DNA of 64,000 bases from Ophiostoma sp. CBS 140.51 (Eukaryota; Ascomycota; Sordariomycetes; Ophiostomatales; Ophiostomataceae): NCBI GenBank assembly GCA_029298735.1, contig JANSLP010000007.1, positions 124,001 through 188,000 of the forward strand, in the 5' to 3' direction. The notes below the pieces were generated by a model. It was given only the letters and a program-made list of their open reading frames with translations. It made no database searches and was not told where the DNA came from. Both the position numbers and the translations under genes were made by a program. The stretch's first letter is position 1; each line of letters opens with the position of its first letter. Below, piece by piece: positions 47,551 to 58,800 of this stretch.

Positions 47551-47833
47551 ATGGGTGCTGTTCTCTCTTGCCTTGAAGGCATCTGCCAAGCCATTGGCCG
47601 CGTCCTGATGGGCATTGTCAATGCCATTGGCGCCATCATCATGTTCATCGTCGACGGCGTGATTGCCATCTTTGATATTGTAAGTTGCCAACAGCCGAGA
47701 TATAATAACCATTGATATAGACACTAAGCCTTTACTAACACAATCTTTTTAGATCATCGGATGTTTGACATGCCAGGGCTGCCGCGGTCGCGGTATGCGC
47801 AGACGAGGACGTCGTGGGCATAGCACAGTCTGA
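47551..47833 (+). CDS. 69-residue putative lipidated membrane protein
   Basis: Two exons, 47551-47679 and 47753-47833, encode 69 residues, with a 73-bp intron in phase 0. The N terminus MGAVLSCLE has Gly2 and Cys7, resembling an N-myristoylation plus palmitoylation signal. Residues 14-46 are strongly hydrophobic and Ile/Gly-rich (MGIVNAIGAIIMFIVDGVIAIFDI), followed by CLTCQGC and a basic Arg-rich tail. Similar small proteins with an MGA(V)xSC start, a hydrophobic middle and a CLTC motif occur widely in Sordariomycetes, to my recollection, without known function. It is likely anchored in a membrane. A second potential acceptor (TATAG at 47720) lies inside the intron but would break the conserved end. 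Confidence 0.75.
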
Positions 47834-48300
47834 GGAGGATGACGAGCAACGACGGCACGACATCGACAGCAAATAGCGACCGCAAGAACGACAATACACT
47901 AGAACGGCATGCTGCTCGATGGCCAAGACTCGTCTAGGGAGGAAACTGCTGCTTTGTCTTTTTGCTCACGATTTCCGCATCTGCATTGTGTTTGTCTTTT
48001 TTGTTACGACGATGCGTTTTGACTTTGGCTCATGGACCGACGATTTCTCAAGATACCACATACCACCATTCAAACAACGCAAAACGCCTTATCGATACCC
48101 AACCGACCCAGCCCATCCTTTTGTTTGCTTTTCGGGTTGATCAGATATGACTTTCCTTTTTCATTATTTAGACGCTCTACTCCAATAAATATACCATATG
48201 TGTATAAAACTTGTTTTTCTCTTCTGTGATTTATTTGATCTACTATATCATCTATGTGACAACGATAGCAAGGGATACGATAAATATGATTTTCCGTACA
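47834..48300. other. Convergent intergenic region
   Basis: It holds the 3' ends of the small membrane-protein gene and the XPF gene. It becomes A/T-rich towards 48180-48290, with AATAAA at about 48185 suitable as a polyadenylation signal. No further gene is seen. Confidence 0.6.
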
Positions 48301-51294
48301 CTAACCGGCCTCTTCGATAATGTCCTTCTTGAAGAACTCAGAGATCTGCCGTGCCGACTCTTTTCCGACAATAGGCTCAAGTGCTGGTGCATCCATGGCT
48401 GCAATGGCCGCAATACTCTCTGTCTCCATTACTAGGGTGCGCAGGTTTGTTGGAGTGACACCTGGGACTGCCGCCAGCATTTCCTGCGGCTCAAGGTTGA
48501 ATGGCTGGTCATCGGCCCGCGCGTGTGGGTCAAGACCGGCACGTACCGCTGCTACAGGATCTGGCTCAACCTCCTGCGCCTTGAGCCGCTCAAAAATCTC
48601 AGCTGTCTCATAAGGTGACGATGCCCACAGGATACGCAGACGCGGGAATGCCAGTGTAAGCAGAACAATCTTGCTCTGCAGATCGTTGGCATTCTGTGGG
48701 TTAGGGATAACGCTCGAGCCTGTCGACGAGGACGAGGTTAAGTCGGCAAATGGCTCGAGCGTAAAAGACTTGTTCATGTCAAACTCGATAAGCAGCATGG
48801 GGTCGCGGTAGTGCTGGAACATGGTCTCGCACTGCGTGTAGAGACGGCCGTCACGGAACGACGAGATCAAATCGCTAATGGACTTGCGCTCGACACAAAT
48901 GTGGTCTGATAGCACATAATCGCCAACAGTCAACATGCACGGCACGACAGCCATGTTGCGACCGTGCAGCAGCGAGGGGAGCGACGAGCGGAACTCGCGG
49001 ACATCCACAACTACGCGTGGTTGTGTCGCCGTTGCTGCCAGCCGACCACCACCAGCAATGCGTGTATTGACTGTCCGCAAAAATGACTCTTGCGGGTCGT
49101 CTGCGTTGGATATGTTGTGGGATGCCGTCGTCGTGAGAGTCACTGCCATGGATGCGCGCTCCTTGATCAACTTGGTGAAGGCATCCTTTTCGCGACGCAC
49201 AGCCGATAGATACTTTTGCTCTTCGACGGAGCCGCCATAGTACATAAAGTACGTTCGGACCCCACGATCGTTGTGCGACGAGCGGTAGACCTCGATGCGC
49301 CGGATAAACGCTGCGTCTGGCTCGTACATGATGATATATCGTGGCTTGACCTCTTCGAGAACGTGCTCGTCCTGGTCACCGTCGTATGCGTGGATGACGA
49401 CAAGATCGCTCATGTCGTACATTTGATAATAGTCGTCCATGTCTTCGAGTGGGTCGGCTAGGGCTGCTAGAATCTCGGCCTTTTGTTGTGCAGCCGCAAT
49501 CTCAGCATCTGTGTTGATGCTTCCATCGGCATTGACGCCTGCCGGAGAGCTTGCTTCGGCGGCGTGGATCTCAGCCATCAGTTCAGCAACTTCATTGGGC
49601 TTTTCAAAATACTGTGCCACGCTGCCGTTGGCAGCTCGTCCACTAGAAACCGAAGCCGAGGCGATCGCAGAAGCTGTATTGGACTGACCGATGCCGCCGC
49701 CACCACCACGTACACGCCGGCGCTTGTTTGCTGGTGCGTTGCTTCGGACTGCACCAGCAGGGCGTCCTGTCCGCGGGTCGATGGCGCCACTAAGGGCCTT
49801 TTGGTTCTCCGCAAAAAGGGTTGCATTGACGTTTGCAAACTCGCTCTTCCACTTCAGGTAGTTGCGCAGCTTGCGACGCATCATAAAGGCGCCCGAAGGC
49901 CGGTCTTCGTCGGCATCAAAGAACTCTTCTACACGCGACTCGGTACGCGGGCGGACGTGCATTGTTTGCAAGAAATCGCGTAACTGGCGGCAAGTGTCGA
50001 CGTCGCCGCACATGATCAAAATGGTGCCGTTGGAGTCGTCGCGTGGTAGGTTTTTGAGGTAGAGGTCACGGTCAATCTCCTCAAGAATGTCCGCCAGCAC
50101 GCTCCACTTCGGCTGCTCCTCGAGGACAGGACGTAGGGTGCTGGTATTTGTAGATGTTGTTGTTGATCCGCTGTTGTCTGTGGTATTGCTGTTCTTGAAA
50201 TTGTGCTTGCCCGTATAGACTCGCCGCTTGGCCGTGTCAAAGATAGTCTGCGCGGCGTCCAAAAACAGCCAGGGAGACTGTGACTGGCGCGTAGACCCTG
50301 GCGGAGGCGAGTGTGCAGCGTGAATTGTGTCGAGGCGCTGCAGGAACTGGACGGCATCACACTCGACAATCGACTGCAGCATACTGCGCAGGACTGTCAA
50401 GTCGCCGACAATCTGCTTCGTCTTCCAGCTGACACGGTGCCAGTTGGGATCAAGCTGACGACGCACCATTACGTCAAAATTCTTGAGCAATGCGCTGTCC
50501 AAGTTCCAGTCCTCCATGTCGAGGCCCGAGTTGGACTTTTTCAGCTCATGGATGCTGACTTCGACGCACTCGAGAATCGCGTTCTGGATGTCGCGCATGC
50601 TGTCGGTCATGGGCACTTCAAACTCGACAACTTCGGCGCGCTTCTTGCCCTCAAGTGCCGTTGCGACAGTGACATGAAAGCGTGGCCATAGGGATGCTTT
50701 CCGCAAAAAAAGATTACGCATCATGGTGGCCAATGGCGCAAAGCCTGTCGCAAACGACTCTGGGTTGTCTGAAAAGGCTTTGAGAAAGCCAACCTTGTTC
50801 TTCTGGCGGTAGATACGCAGGATGAAGGCCTCGAGGGATGTAGCCACGACACGGTCCGCGTGAAGCACGACCATGCCTGTGACGGCGGCAGGGTCGAGCA
50901 AGCTCGTCAGCAAGTCGACGACGAGAATACGCGACGTGACGCTGAAAATGCCACCTGCCGCGTACATCTTCTCGCGTGCGCCGACCGTTGTAAAGTCCGT
51001 ATTCACGACAGTCAGGCCCCGCGCTCTCGGCGCCATGCTGATGGCCGCGTGCTCGGCTAATGCCTCGCCAATCCATCCGGTTTCACGGTCGTCGGCGTTC
51101 ACGATTAGCACCAGGTTGTTGCCGGCAGCATCATAAGAGTGCAGCAGGTTGGTCACAAGGCGCATGAGGCCGAGGCCCCGTGCCAGAACGACGAGCTCAT
51201 CGTCGGCGCGCAGTTCTTGAAAGAGATTCTGCTGGTATTCTAGCGGCAGCGACAGCTTCACAGGCTGCGGCGCGTTCGACGAAGACGACGACAT
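48301..51294 (-). CDS. RAD1: DNA repair endonuclease XPF/Rad1
   Basis: A single exon encodes 997 residues, starting at the ATG of MSSSSSNAP; the frame extends four codons further only with a non-ATG start. XPF/Rad1 pairs with ERCC1/Rad10 to cut the 5' side of lesions in nucleotide excision repair and flaps in single-strand annealing and crosslink repair. The N-terminal half is an inactive SF2 helicase-like domain (LEYQQNLFQELRADDELVVLARGLGL, ILVVDLLTSLL, HADRV). The ERCC4 nuclease motif GDYVLSDHICVERKSISDL lies near residue 800, with the catalytic ERK and following Asp intact. A C-terminal helix-hairpin-helix (about 930-990, AAVPGVTPTNLRTL) mediates partner and DNA binding. A basic KRRRVRGGG stretch in the linker may be a nuclear signal. 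In Neurospora the orthologue is mus-38. Confidence 0.96.
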   Translation of the reverse strand: MSSSSSNAPQPVKLSLPLEYQQNLFQELRADDELVVLARGLGLMRLVTNLLHSYDAAGNNLVLIVNADDRETGWIGEALAEHAAISMAPRARGLTVVNTDFTTVGAREKMYAAGGIFSVTSRILVVDLLTSLLDPAAVTGMVVLHADRVVATSLEAFILRIYRQKNKVGFLKAFSDNPESFATGFAPLATMMRNLFLRKASLWPRFHVTVATALEGKKRAEVVEFEVPMTDSMRDIQNAILECVEVSIHELKKSNSGLDMEDWNLDSALLKNFDVMVRRQLDPNWHRVSWKTKQIVGDLTVLRSMLQSIVECDAVQFLQRLDTIHAAHSPPPGSTRQSQSPWLFLDAAQTIFDTAKRRVYTGKHNFKNSNTTDNSGSTTTSTNTSTLRPVLEEQPKWSVLADILEEIDRDLYLKNLPRDDSNGTILIMCGDVDTCRQLRDFLQTMHVRPRTESRVEEFFDADEDRPSGAFMMRRKLRNYLKWKSEFANVNATLFAENQKALSGAIDPRTGRPAGAVRSNAPANKRRRVRGGGGGIGQSNTASAIASASVSSGRAANGSVAQYFEKPNEVAELMAEIHAAEASSPAGVNADGSINTDAEIAAAQQKAEILAALADPLEDMDDYYQMYDMSDLVVIHAYDGDQDEHVLEEVKPRYIIMYEPDAAFIRRIEVYRSSHNDRGVRTYFMYYGGSVEEQKYLSAVRREKDAFTKLIKERASMAVTLTTTASHNISNADDPQESFLRTVNTRIAGGGRLAATATQPRVVVDVREFRSSLPSLLHGRNMAVVPCMLTVGDYVLSDHICVERKSISDLISSFRDGRLYTQCETMFQHYRDPMLLIEFDMNKSFTLEPFADLTSSSSTGSSVIPNPQNANDLQSKIVLLTLAFPRLRILWASSPYETAEIFERLKAQEVEPDPVAAVRAGLDPHARADDQPFNLEPQEMLAAVPGVTPTNLRTLVMETESIAAIAAMDAPALEPIVGKESARQISEFFKKDIIEEAG

Positions 51295-51863
51295 GCCGGG
51301 CGCCAATGCTCTGTCGTCATGGCGGGGTGAAACGTGATAAAAGTGTGTCGAGAAGATGGGTGGGTGGCCTGCAGCTCTGCATCACAGAGTACACCCAAAC
51401 AAGAATTCGGAATGCGGCTGTGTGCGAAGATCTGGCCAAGCTGCAAAAAGCACCCATCGAGAACGACGCAGGTTATGACGATTCTGTGGGACGTTCTTGC
51501 TTTAGGCAGGCGTTAGTGAGAAACACGCTGCAGGCGCCATTCGCCTCCCTCGCGAAGTCACGTGCGACGGCCTGGAAGCACTCAAGTGCACTTTGGCGGA
51601 GTTAGTGCCCAGCCAGGCCGCTCCTTCCCGCTATGATGCTGTGACAAGAGCACCCAGCGCACTACGTCGTACAGTGGGACGACGTCATCGTTTCCGGCAA
51701 GAGCTCGCCTGCCATATAAAGAAGGCGGCCTCTGTCTTTAGGCATCAAGATTCCTGTCTATAAAACAAACAAAAGAAAAGACAAGAAACCAATCTTTTAA
51801 GATCATCTACAAATAAGCAAAGAATTTCTCAAAGAAACACTTCCACAACCAAACACATTTACA
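51295..51863. promoter_or_regulatory. Divergent promoter, XPF / 75-residue protein
   Basis: This 569-bp region serves divergent genes. Towards the small gene it holds a CRE/ATF-like site (GACGTCAT, 51681-51688) and two TATAAA boxes (51715-51720 and 51759-51764). TATA boxes plus a bZIP site suggest a highly inducible, perhaps stress-controlled, promoter. Confidence 0.6.
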
Positions 51864-52172
51864 ATGTCGAACTCCTCCAACTCCGAGCCCAAGTTCTCCA
51901 CGCAGGTGGAGGATCCCAACAAGGTAAGCAATCTGCAGTGTCTGCAGCCCTTTTCGGGCCCCCATGTCACTCCTGTCAATCCACAATTGCTGACCGAAAG
52001 CCAGCCCGACGCTCCCAAGCACCAGCACGGACTCTTCGAGGCAGCCAAGGACAAGTTCTCGGCGCACCAGGCCAACCCCGGCCCGGCCATCATGAACAGC
52101 GGCAGCGTGCCGCAGGAGGGAACCAAGGAGGAGAGACGGGCCAAGGCGGAGGCGCTGAACAAGGACAACTAG
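51864..52172 (+). CDS. Small hydrophilic protein of unknown function (75 aa)
   Basis: Two exons, 51864-51923 and 52005-52172, encode 75 residues. The 81-bp intron has a GCTGACC branch point and is a multiple of three, so the frame is open through it; the consensus sites and the Pro/Asn-rich join (DPNK to PDAPKHQHG) favour splicing. The product is highly hydrophilic, rich in Lys, Glu, Ala, Asn and Pro, with no Cys or Trp, and is probably disordered; this resembles small fungal stress- or starvation-induced proteins. No domain is recognised. The TATA-containing promoter with a CRE-like site supports inducible, possibly abundant expression. Confidence 0.75.
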   Translation: MSNSSNSEPKFSTQVEDPNKVSNLQCLQPFSGPHVTPVNPQLLTESQPDAPKHQHGLFEAAKDKFSAHQANPGPAIMNSGSVPQEGTKEERRAKAEALNKDN

Positions 52173-53309
52173 ACGAAACGCCGTGATAGAGCCGCGATAG
52201 AACCTTTCGGGAACAATGGAATGCATACAAAGATGAAAGAAGCAGAAAACGTTGCCTATACTGATCTGTGTTGTGAAAATGCTGTCGTGTGATGCCATAA
52301 TTACGTAGCTTACAGCGCTGTTTCCCCACGACTTTACAGGGAAGGCGCCCGTGGCCGTGCCTGAAAAGAAGCCTGTAAAATGAATGACCGTTAGCGGTTG
52401 TTGTTTTCAGCCCCAGTCGTTGGGCTGTCTCCTGTCTCATATTCCTTCTCTCCCTCGCTTTTGCCTTCCATGAAACACGAAAAGAGCGGAGTGCGAGGTC
52501 CTCTTGCCAATTCCAGACCACAAGACAGTGCCGCGTAGTTTAAGCAGTTGCAATGAATGAGCTGTGTGAACTGCTCGCTCGCTCTTTCCATCAATCTGTG
52601 AAGCATATTTCGTACAAGGCAATACGCCGTGTTGCACTTTCCCTGTTGATCGAATGGTCTGCCTCCTGTTAGGCTGCGGCAAACGGCAACTACGTACCTG
52701 TGTTTCTCTCTTTTGGGCGCTATCGATTTCACAGCCCACTATCGACAGCTCTGGCGCTTACCTAAATTAGCGTAGCGCCAGCGGACGTGCGTGGTCGTAT
52801 GCGTGCCGCCCAGCGAACAGCCCAGCGAATCCGAGCGCACAGCCCAAGTCAGCCATTCATTGGCCGTTGGATTCCATCCCTCCTTCCTTTTCTTCGTTCT
52901 GCCTCACGCTTTCCACATTGGCCTGCCAGCGTCCTCATCGCACGCATCGCCTTCTTTCCCTCTTTCACGCCGACTCCTGTCGCTTTTTCACCCTCAATTT
53001 TCGTCCTCCGAATCCTTGACCAACGCACGCTGCGGATCTCGGCGGCCACAACAACAAGACATTGCCGCCCGACCTTACCAGCACGCCGGGTGCCAACCCC
53101 CCATCATTACTTGCGTCGCTCGCTACTTTATCCGTCTGCCTACTTTCATTTTATCGCCCACCTCCTCATTTGCCCAAAAGGGGCATCGCGACCTCTCGAT
53201 ATTTCGATATCTCGGCATCTTGTGATTGCGAGACTCTTTACGATACTACCGTCTAGTACTGACGGCTGACCGACGCTCTTCCTCCTATCTCCCCCTCCCT
53301 ATACACATC
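52173..53309. other. Intergenic region and WASP promoter/leader
   Basis: No gene is recognised. From about 52850 the plus strand is C/T-rich up to the WASP start, consistent with its promoter and 5' leader. Confidence 0.6.
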
Positions 53310-55402
53310 ATGCCGTCGGTCCTGAACGACGCCGACAAGGAGACCGTCAAGCGCTTCGTGCCCAAGGCAAACAACAAGATCCAGGCCGTCGCTGTCGCCA
53401 AGCTCTATGTCGCTTTCCCCAACCGCCAAAAATGGACAGACACGGGTCTCCAGGGCGCAGTCGTGCTGTGCAACGACCTTGTCGGCAACACATTCTGGGT
53501 TAAGATGGTGGACATCTCAGTACGTGTTCTTTACCGGTCTCCTCCCTATCTCCTCCCTCATACCTTCATTTTCCCCTCCCCCTTGCTAACCCGTCTAGTC
53601 CGGAAACCGCGGCGTGATCTGGGACCAGGAAATCTACGACTCGTGGAACTACAACCAGGACCGTGTCTTCTTCCACACTTTCGAGCTTGAAGACTGCCTT
53701 GCGGGACTGGCTTTTGCCGATGAGAAGGAGGCCAAGCAGTTCAAGAAGAAGATGGACGACCGTGAGAAGAACGCTAGCAAGGCGACACGTGCTACGCCTT
53801 TCGGTGGTGCTGCGCCTACGACAACCGGCGGTCACAAGCACTCGCTGCTCGGCGGCATCTTTGGTGGCCACCGCCACTCCTCTGCACCGACACCGCCCGA
53901 GTCTCCGCGCGGATACGGTCAGAACCAAGGCTTCGGCCACGGCCGGTCAGGTAGCATCAACGGCGGCCGGGGCCCGACGCCACCCTCGGAATTTGCGACA
54001 CTCGACGCTTTCGACCCCAACTGGCGCGAACACTTTGGCGACGACCTGCGAGCCAAGGGCCTTACAGACGAGTTTATCCGTGACAACCAGGACTTCATTG
54101 TCGACTTTTTGCGGCAACAACCTGCACCTGCGCCTGCAGCGCCAGCAGTAGCCGCACCTCCTCCACAAGCTGTGGCACCGCCGCCTCCGCCGCCACCTCC
54201 TGCCGCAGCTCCTACTGCCGTTGCCGCCGCTACTGCCGCTGTCGCAGCGTCTAGCTCACCGGGCATGCGCGCACCACCTCCTCCCCCACCTGGAGGCGGC
54301 GTCAGTGGCGGCGCAGCAGCTGCCAAACGAGCTGGTGGACCGCCACCTCCTCCTCCTGCCCCTCGCCGGTATGGCGCCAAGACCGAACCGACACCTGCCG
54401 CGCCTCCACCACCTCCTGAACCTCCACGCGAGCCTTCCCCCCCCCGACCCAAATACGCTGTACCGCCGCCCATTACCGATGCCGGTAAGTTCGCGCATTC
54501 GAGGATGCCGCCGCAACAGCAGAGCCGCCCTGTGCCAGCCGCACCAGGCCCGCCGCCTCCACCTCGTCCGCCAAAGACGGCCATCGACGACGACGACAAC
54601 AGCGGCGGACGCCGGTTCGGCGTGCCTCCTCCTTTCACTGGCCAGCGCAACGTCCCTCCGCCGCCAGCCAGCCGCAACTCGGGCTCTCACGCACCTCCTC
54701 TGCCAGCACGCGAGGCTGCACCACCACCGGCACCTCCACGACCCCCCGTTGGCGGTGCGCCCCCTCTGCCTCCCGCCAACATGCGCCCCGTCCCTGCGCA
54801 GCCACCTCCGCCACCTGCACGAAACTCGGGCCCTTCGGCTGCCCCTCCGCCGCCGCCTCCTCCTCCTCCTCACCCCAACGGCGGTATGAGCGGTGTTCCC
54901 CCGCCTCCTCCCCCTCCTCCTCCACCTCCCGGTGGTATGGGTGGCCCACCGCCGCCGCCTCCTCCGCCACCACCGCCTGGTGGTATGGGCGGCCCGCCTC
55001 CGCCTCCTGGACCGCCGCCTCCGCCCTCTGGTGGCGGTGGACCGCCTCTGCCGAAGCCTAGCCAAGACAAATCGGCGATGCTGGCGGGCATCCAGAACGC
55101 TGGCGGTATTCGGGCGCTGAAGAAGGTGGACAGGAGCCAGATCCGCGATCGCAGTGAGGCCCAAGTGGGTGGACGCAGTGCAGACACAGGTCCGGCTGGC
55201 AGCGGTCTGCCGCCCGCGAGTGCTGCCGGTGGTGGCGGCAACGTGGCCGGCTCGCTGGCCCTGATGGCGGAGCTGCAGAAGCGCAAGGAGAAAGTCAGCA
55301 AGAGTGGTATGTTTTCTCCCGTTCCGTGCATATTGTTTTATCGTTTACTTTTTTTACTAACAAATTGCAGATAACGAAGAGTCGGACGACGACTGGGACT
55401 AG
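53310..55402 (+). CDS. LAS17: Wiskott-Aldrich syndrome protein homologue (WASP/Las17)
   Basis: Three exons, 53310-53519, 53599-55306 and 55371-55402, encode 649 residues. WASP activates the Arp2/3 complex to nucleate branched actin at endocytic patches. Residues 15-135 form the WH1 domain (AVAKLYVAFPNRQKW, GNRGVIWDQEIYDSWNYNQDR, FFHTFELEDCLAGLAFADEKEA). A conserved helical segment at about 207-245 (FREH-like WREHFGDDLRAKGLTDEF) resembles the region where animal WASP has its GTPase-binding domain, but no CRIB motif is seen. Residues 250-550 are poly-proline with glycine, the SH3/profilin ligand. The C terminus has a WH2 motif (KSAMLAGIQ to ALKKVD, about 559-580), a connector helix (SLALMAELQKRKEKV) and an acidic tail with the key Trp (DDDWD). 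That tail is encoded by the 32-nt last exon after a 64-bp intron. Confidence 0.95.
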
Positions 55403-55864
55403 GTGGGCCATGTTCGGAAGACTAGGCCCGTTGCTGAGCGTGCCATGAGACGGACTATGCCATACTGAACAAAGTATGAGCCTCGGCCAGTACAGTTGGC
55501 CTATTTTGAATATTGGATAGGAAGAGAAGAGCCGGGTAGTAGTACCGAAACGACGATTACATTCACTAAGTAAAAGTACATTTGTACGACTTGTTGAATA
55601 AGGCCTCGAACGGGCTGTTTTATTTTTATTCTCAACGGCCACGAGCGGTTGAGCTGCCTTACAATTCACGAGGGCTGCAGATAATTACATTTTATGGGTA
55701 TCCATCAGGGACGAATCAAAGCGGTAGTTTTCTTTGAACTGTATCTTATGAATCGATCAAAATTTGAACACCCAAGCTATGTTATGTTACAGTAATATGA
55801 TACAGTATGATACAATATGTACAATGCATACAATGTGTATTGAAGCAACCCATCGTAGCGGACC
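55403..55864. other. Convergent intergenic region, WASP / RRN6
   Basis: It contains the 3' UTRs of the two converging genes. No gene or RNA is visible; A/T-rich parts near 55570-55840 probably include polyadenylation signals. Confidence 0.6.
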
Positions 55865-58800
55865 TCACTTGAATCCGCGTGCCACCTTGGGCTTCTTCTT
55901 CTTCTTAGGTCGCTGGCTGAAGGGTCCACCTATGTGGATGGTCGGCTGCGACGACGGCATCACTTGGCTCGAAAACACTTGGCTGGCCGGACCGCCAAAT
56001 GCTGCCTGACTCGACATGATGCTGTGGTGCATCATCTGGCTCTGGGTTTGCGTCTGGCTCTGGCTCGGCATGATTTGACTCGGCATAAGGACCTGGCTAC
56101 TGGGCTGGATGCGTGGCACGGTTGGCGACGACATGCCACTGCCACTCAGGCCGCCCAGCATCAGCAGTCTATCGCGATCGCGCATGGCCCGCTTCTCCAT
56201 CCGCTTCCGGCGCCGGTCCCGGGCCTCTTGTGCCTGGCGACGCATCTCCTCTTCGGCCTCGCCAGCGGCACCCATGGGCACCCAGTGGAACTGTTCTGGG
56301 TCGCTGCCGAGCTGCCAATGGGACAACAGGCGCAGCTCGCCCTCTTTACGCGGCGGTTCGGACCGGATGGACTTGGCATACTGGCGCAGGCGTGCAATGA
56401 CGGGGTCTTCCTGTGGCCCTTGCTCCGACTCTTGACCGTCCGCTTCGTCGCCACCTTCAAGCGAAGGCAGGATACAGGCGCTGTTCAGGCCGTCGTCCTG
56501 AGACGAAGATGGTAGCCAGGCTGGTAAACCACCGCGGGCAGACGATGGTGGCTCCCGCATATGGGACATTGCTGGCGAGGACGAGATAACATTACGAAGC
56601 CGCGACTCGTTATCAGAGCGAGGGAAGGGCGCTGAATAAGGTGTCGAGGCGACACTGAGCCCGCCATCTTCGAATCCGGGAGTCGTTCTGGCGCTGCCGG
56701 TAAAGGCCATTTGGCGTGGCATAATGACCATGCTGATTTGCGAGAAGAATAGCTGCACGGCAGCAAAAGCCAACAAACCCTGGCGACGAGCAATTCCCTC
56801 GCTCTGGCCGTAGCCGTCACCCACTCGATCAATCAGACAAAGCTCGGCCATTGCATCATATAAAGTTGCGGCACCGCCGGGCTGGGCTGAGCCTTCCGGC
56901 ATCTGGTTGGAGATGGATACGCGGCTATCTTCGATCGAGCCAATATCGACGTCCGCCAACTGCTGTGTCCATGAGAAATCGGTGAGATCGGCTCCATACT
57001 CTAGAATATATTCGTAGTTGGAGATGTTGAGTCTACAAAATGTCAATTCAATGAAGAAATGGTAATAAAGAATGATCGTGATAGGAGATGCACATACAGT
57101 GTCGTGTAGGCAAAGCTTCCATGCTCTGTGGCAATGTCAAGGATTTGCCGGATGATATCCAGCGGAGAAGGATTCTGGAAACCGCGAACCATGTCCGTCG
57201 CTTCGTAGGCCGACTTTGCAGCCTTGTCCAGGTGTTTGTTTAAAAGATTGAAGACCCTGGCCATGTTGTAGACCTCAATCGCCCGATCCAAATTATTGTC
57301 GTTATGAGCTGTACTTCCCGACCTCAGTCCTCGTTGACCGTTCTTGCCGGTCAAAGGGTTTATGTCGACAATGGACTCGTCAAAGTCGTCGGAGACCACA
57401 AAACAGTTTCGAAAGTGTTTGATGCCAGCCTTTTTTCTCTTTTCAGCTTTGCCCTGTCGCTCCGAATGTTTCCGTTTCATAACAGGGGGAAAAGGAGCGA
57501 GTTTGATGGGGACAGGTGCGGACGAACTCGCACAGAGAGTCGACCAGAGGCTCAAATCGGCGCCCAGTGTGAGGACCTGCAGGACAGTCACTCTCTTTTG
57601 TGCGTACTCGAGGCCAAGCGTGCCATTATGCTTCGGGTAGACCATACGAACTTTCACCTTCTTGGGAAGTAGGACCATTGTCTGCTGGCCGAGCATACGG
57701 GACTTTATCTTGCCATCATGGCCTCTAAACCGCGGGCGTGCAACCTGAAAGACCTGCTGTTGGAAGATTGGCTCTTCACCATCCGAGGCCTGCTGGAACC
57801 AAAACACAGCTACTTCTGGGTGTCTCATAGAATACACCAGAGCAGCAGCAACGTCGTCGCCAGCATCGGATTTGACAGTCGTCAGGGATAGCTTTATTGT
57901 CTTATCTCCAGGGCCTCTCAGATGGGGACAGGAGAGGAGGAGAAGGGGTTGTTTTGTCTTTGATGGTCTTGACGATGGTCTTGACGAGGACCTCAACAGT
58001 AACGCTTCTCGAAGCGGCGAGAGGTCAAGCCAGAAGATGGTCGTTGTCGTCAGCACAAAGACATGGGACGTATTGAGTGGCGATATCTGAATATCGACGA
58101 TAATGTCCACACCAATGCTGTGGACTGCGTTAAAGGTGCGGGTTAGTCGATCTTTGGCGCCGACTTCCGTGATGCTGACCGATGTCGCGTTGCTGATCAA
58201 AAGTGTGTTTGACTGGGGCGCATCTTCCTCAGTCTTCGGTAGCCACATGATTCTGTGCAAGTGGCCGAGATCCTGAGAGAGCAGAGACGGACCAGAGGAG
58301 AGGCCATCTGTGAATGCGCCTTTGGCGTGGAGGAAGGGAAGCAGGACAGTCTTGCGAGCATGCTTGCTGCCTGTAATATTCCAAATCGTCCACTGCCCGC
58401 CCTCGTCGATAATGGCAATCTGCGGCGGTTTAGTCTCGGTGGCTGGATTGAATGCCACATCACAGTGAGCACGACCACCGGTCTTGGCGATTGGGATGCG
58501 GATAATTGGGTCCGTGGTGATGCATGACAAGCCACGCATAACATTGTCGCATCCACATTGTTTTTTCTGGACGGGAACGCCGTGCAAAGTTGGTTGAAAG
58601 ATGATTGTCTCGGCGGCTGTCTGGACGAGAATCCAACGCAAAGGCCGCTTGATGTTGCTGCCGCTTCCGTGGACGTGGTAGCTGCTGCCCGAAGTAAACT
58701 TGATCTGGTTGATGGACAAGGCGTTGTCGCACCAGTGGCCTTCGTCTTCGAGATCGACGTTGGTCAGCTTCATGGTCGCACTGCCATCAATGTACCAACC

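Noticed and set aside
54256..55164. 302-codon antisense frame over the WASP poly-proline region
   Set aside because: Arg/Trp-rich shadow of CCN-rich proline codons.
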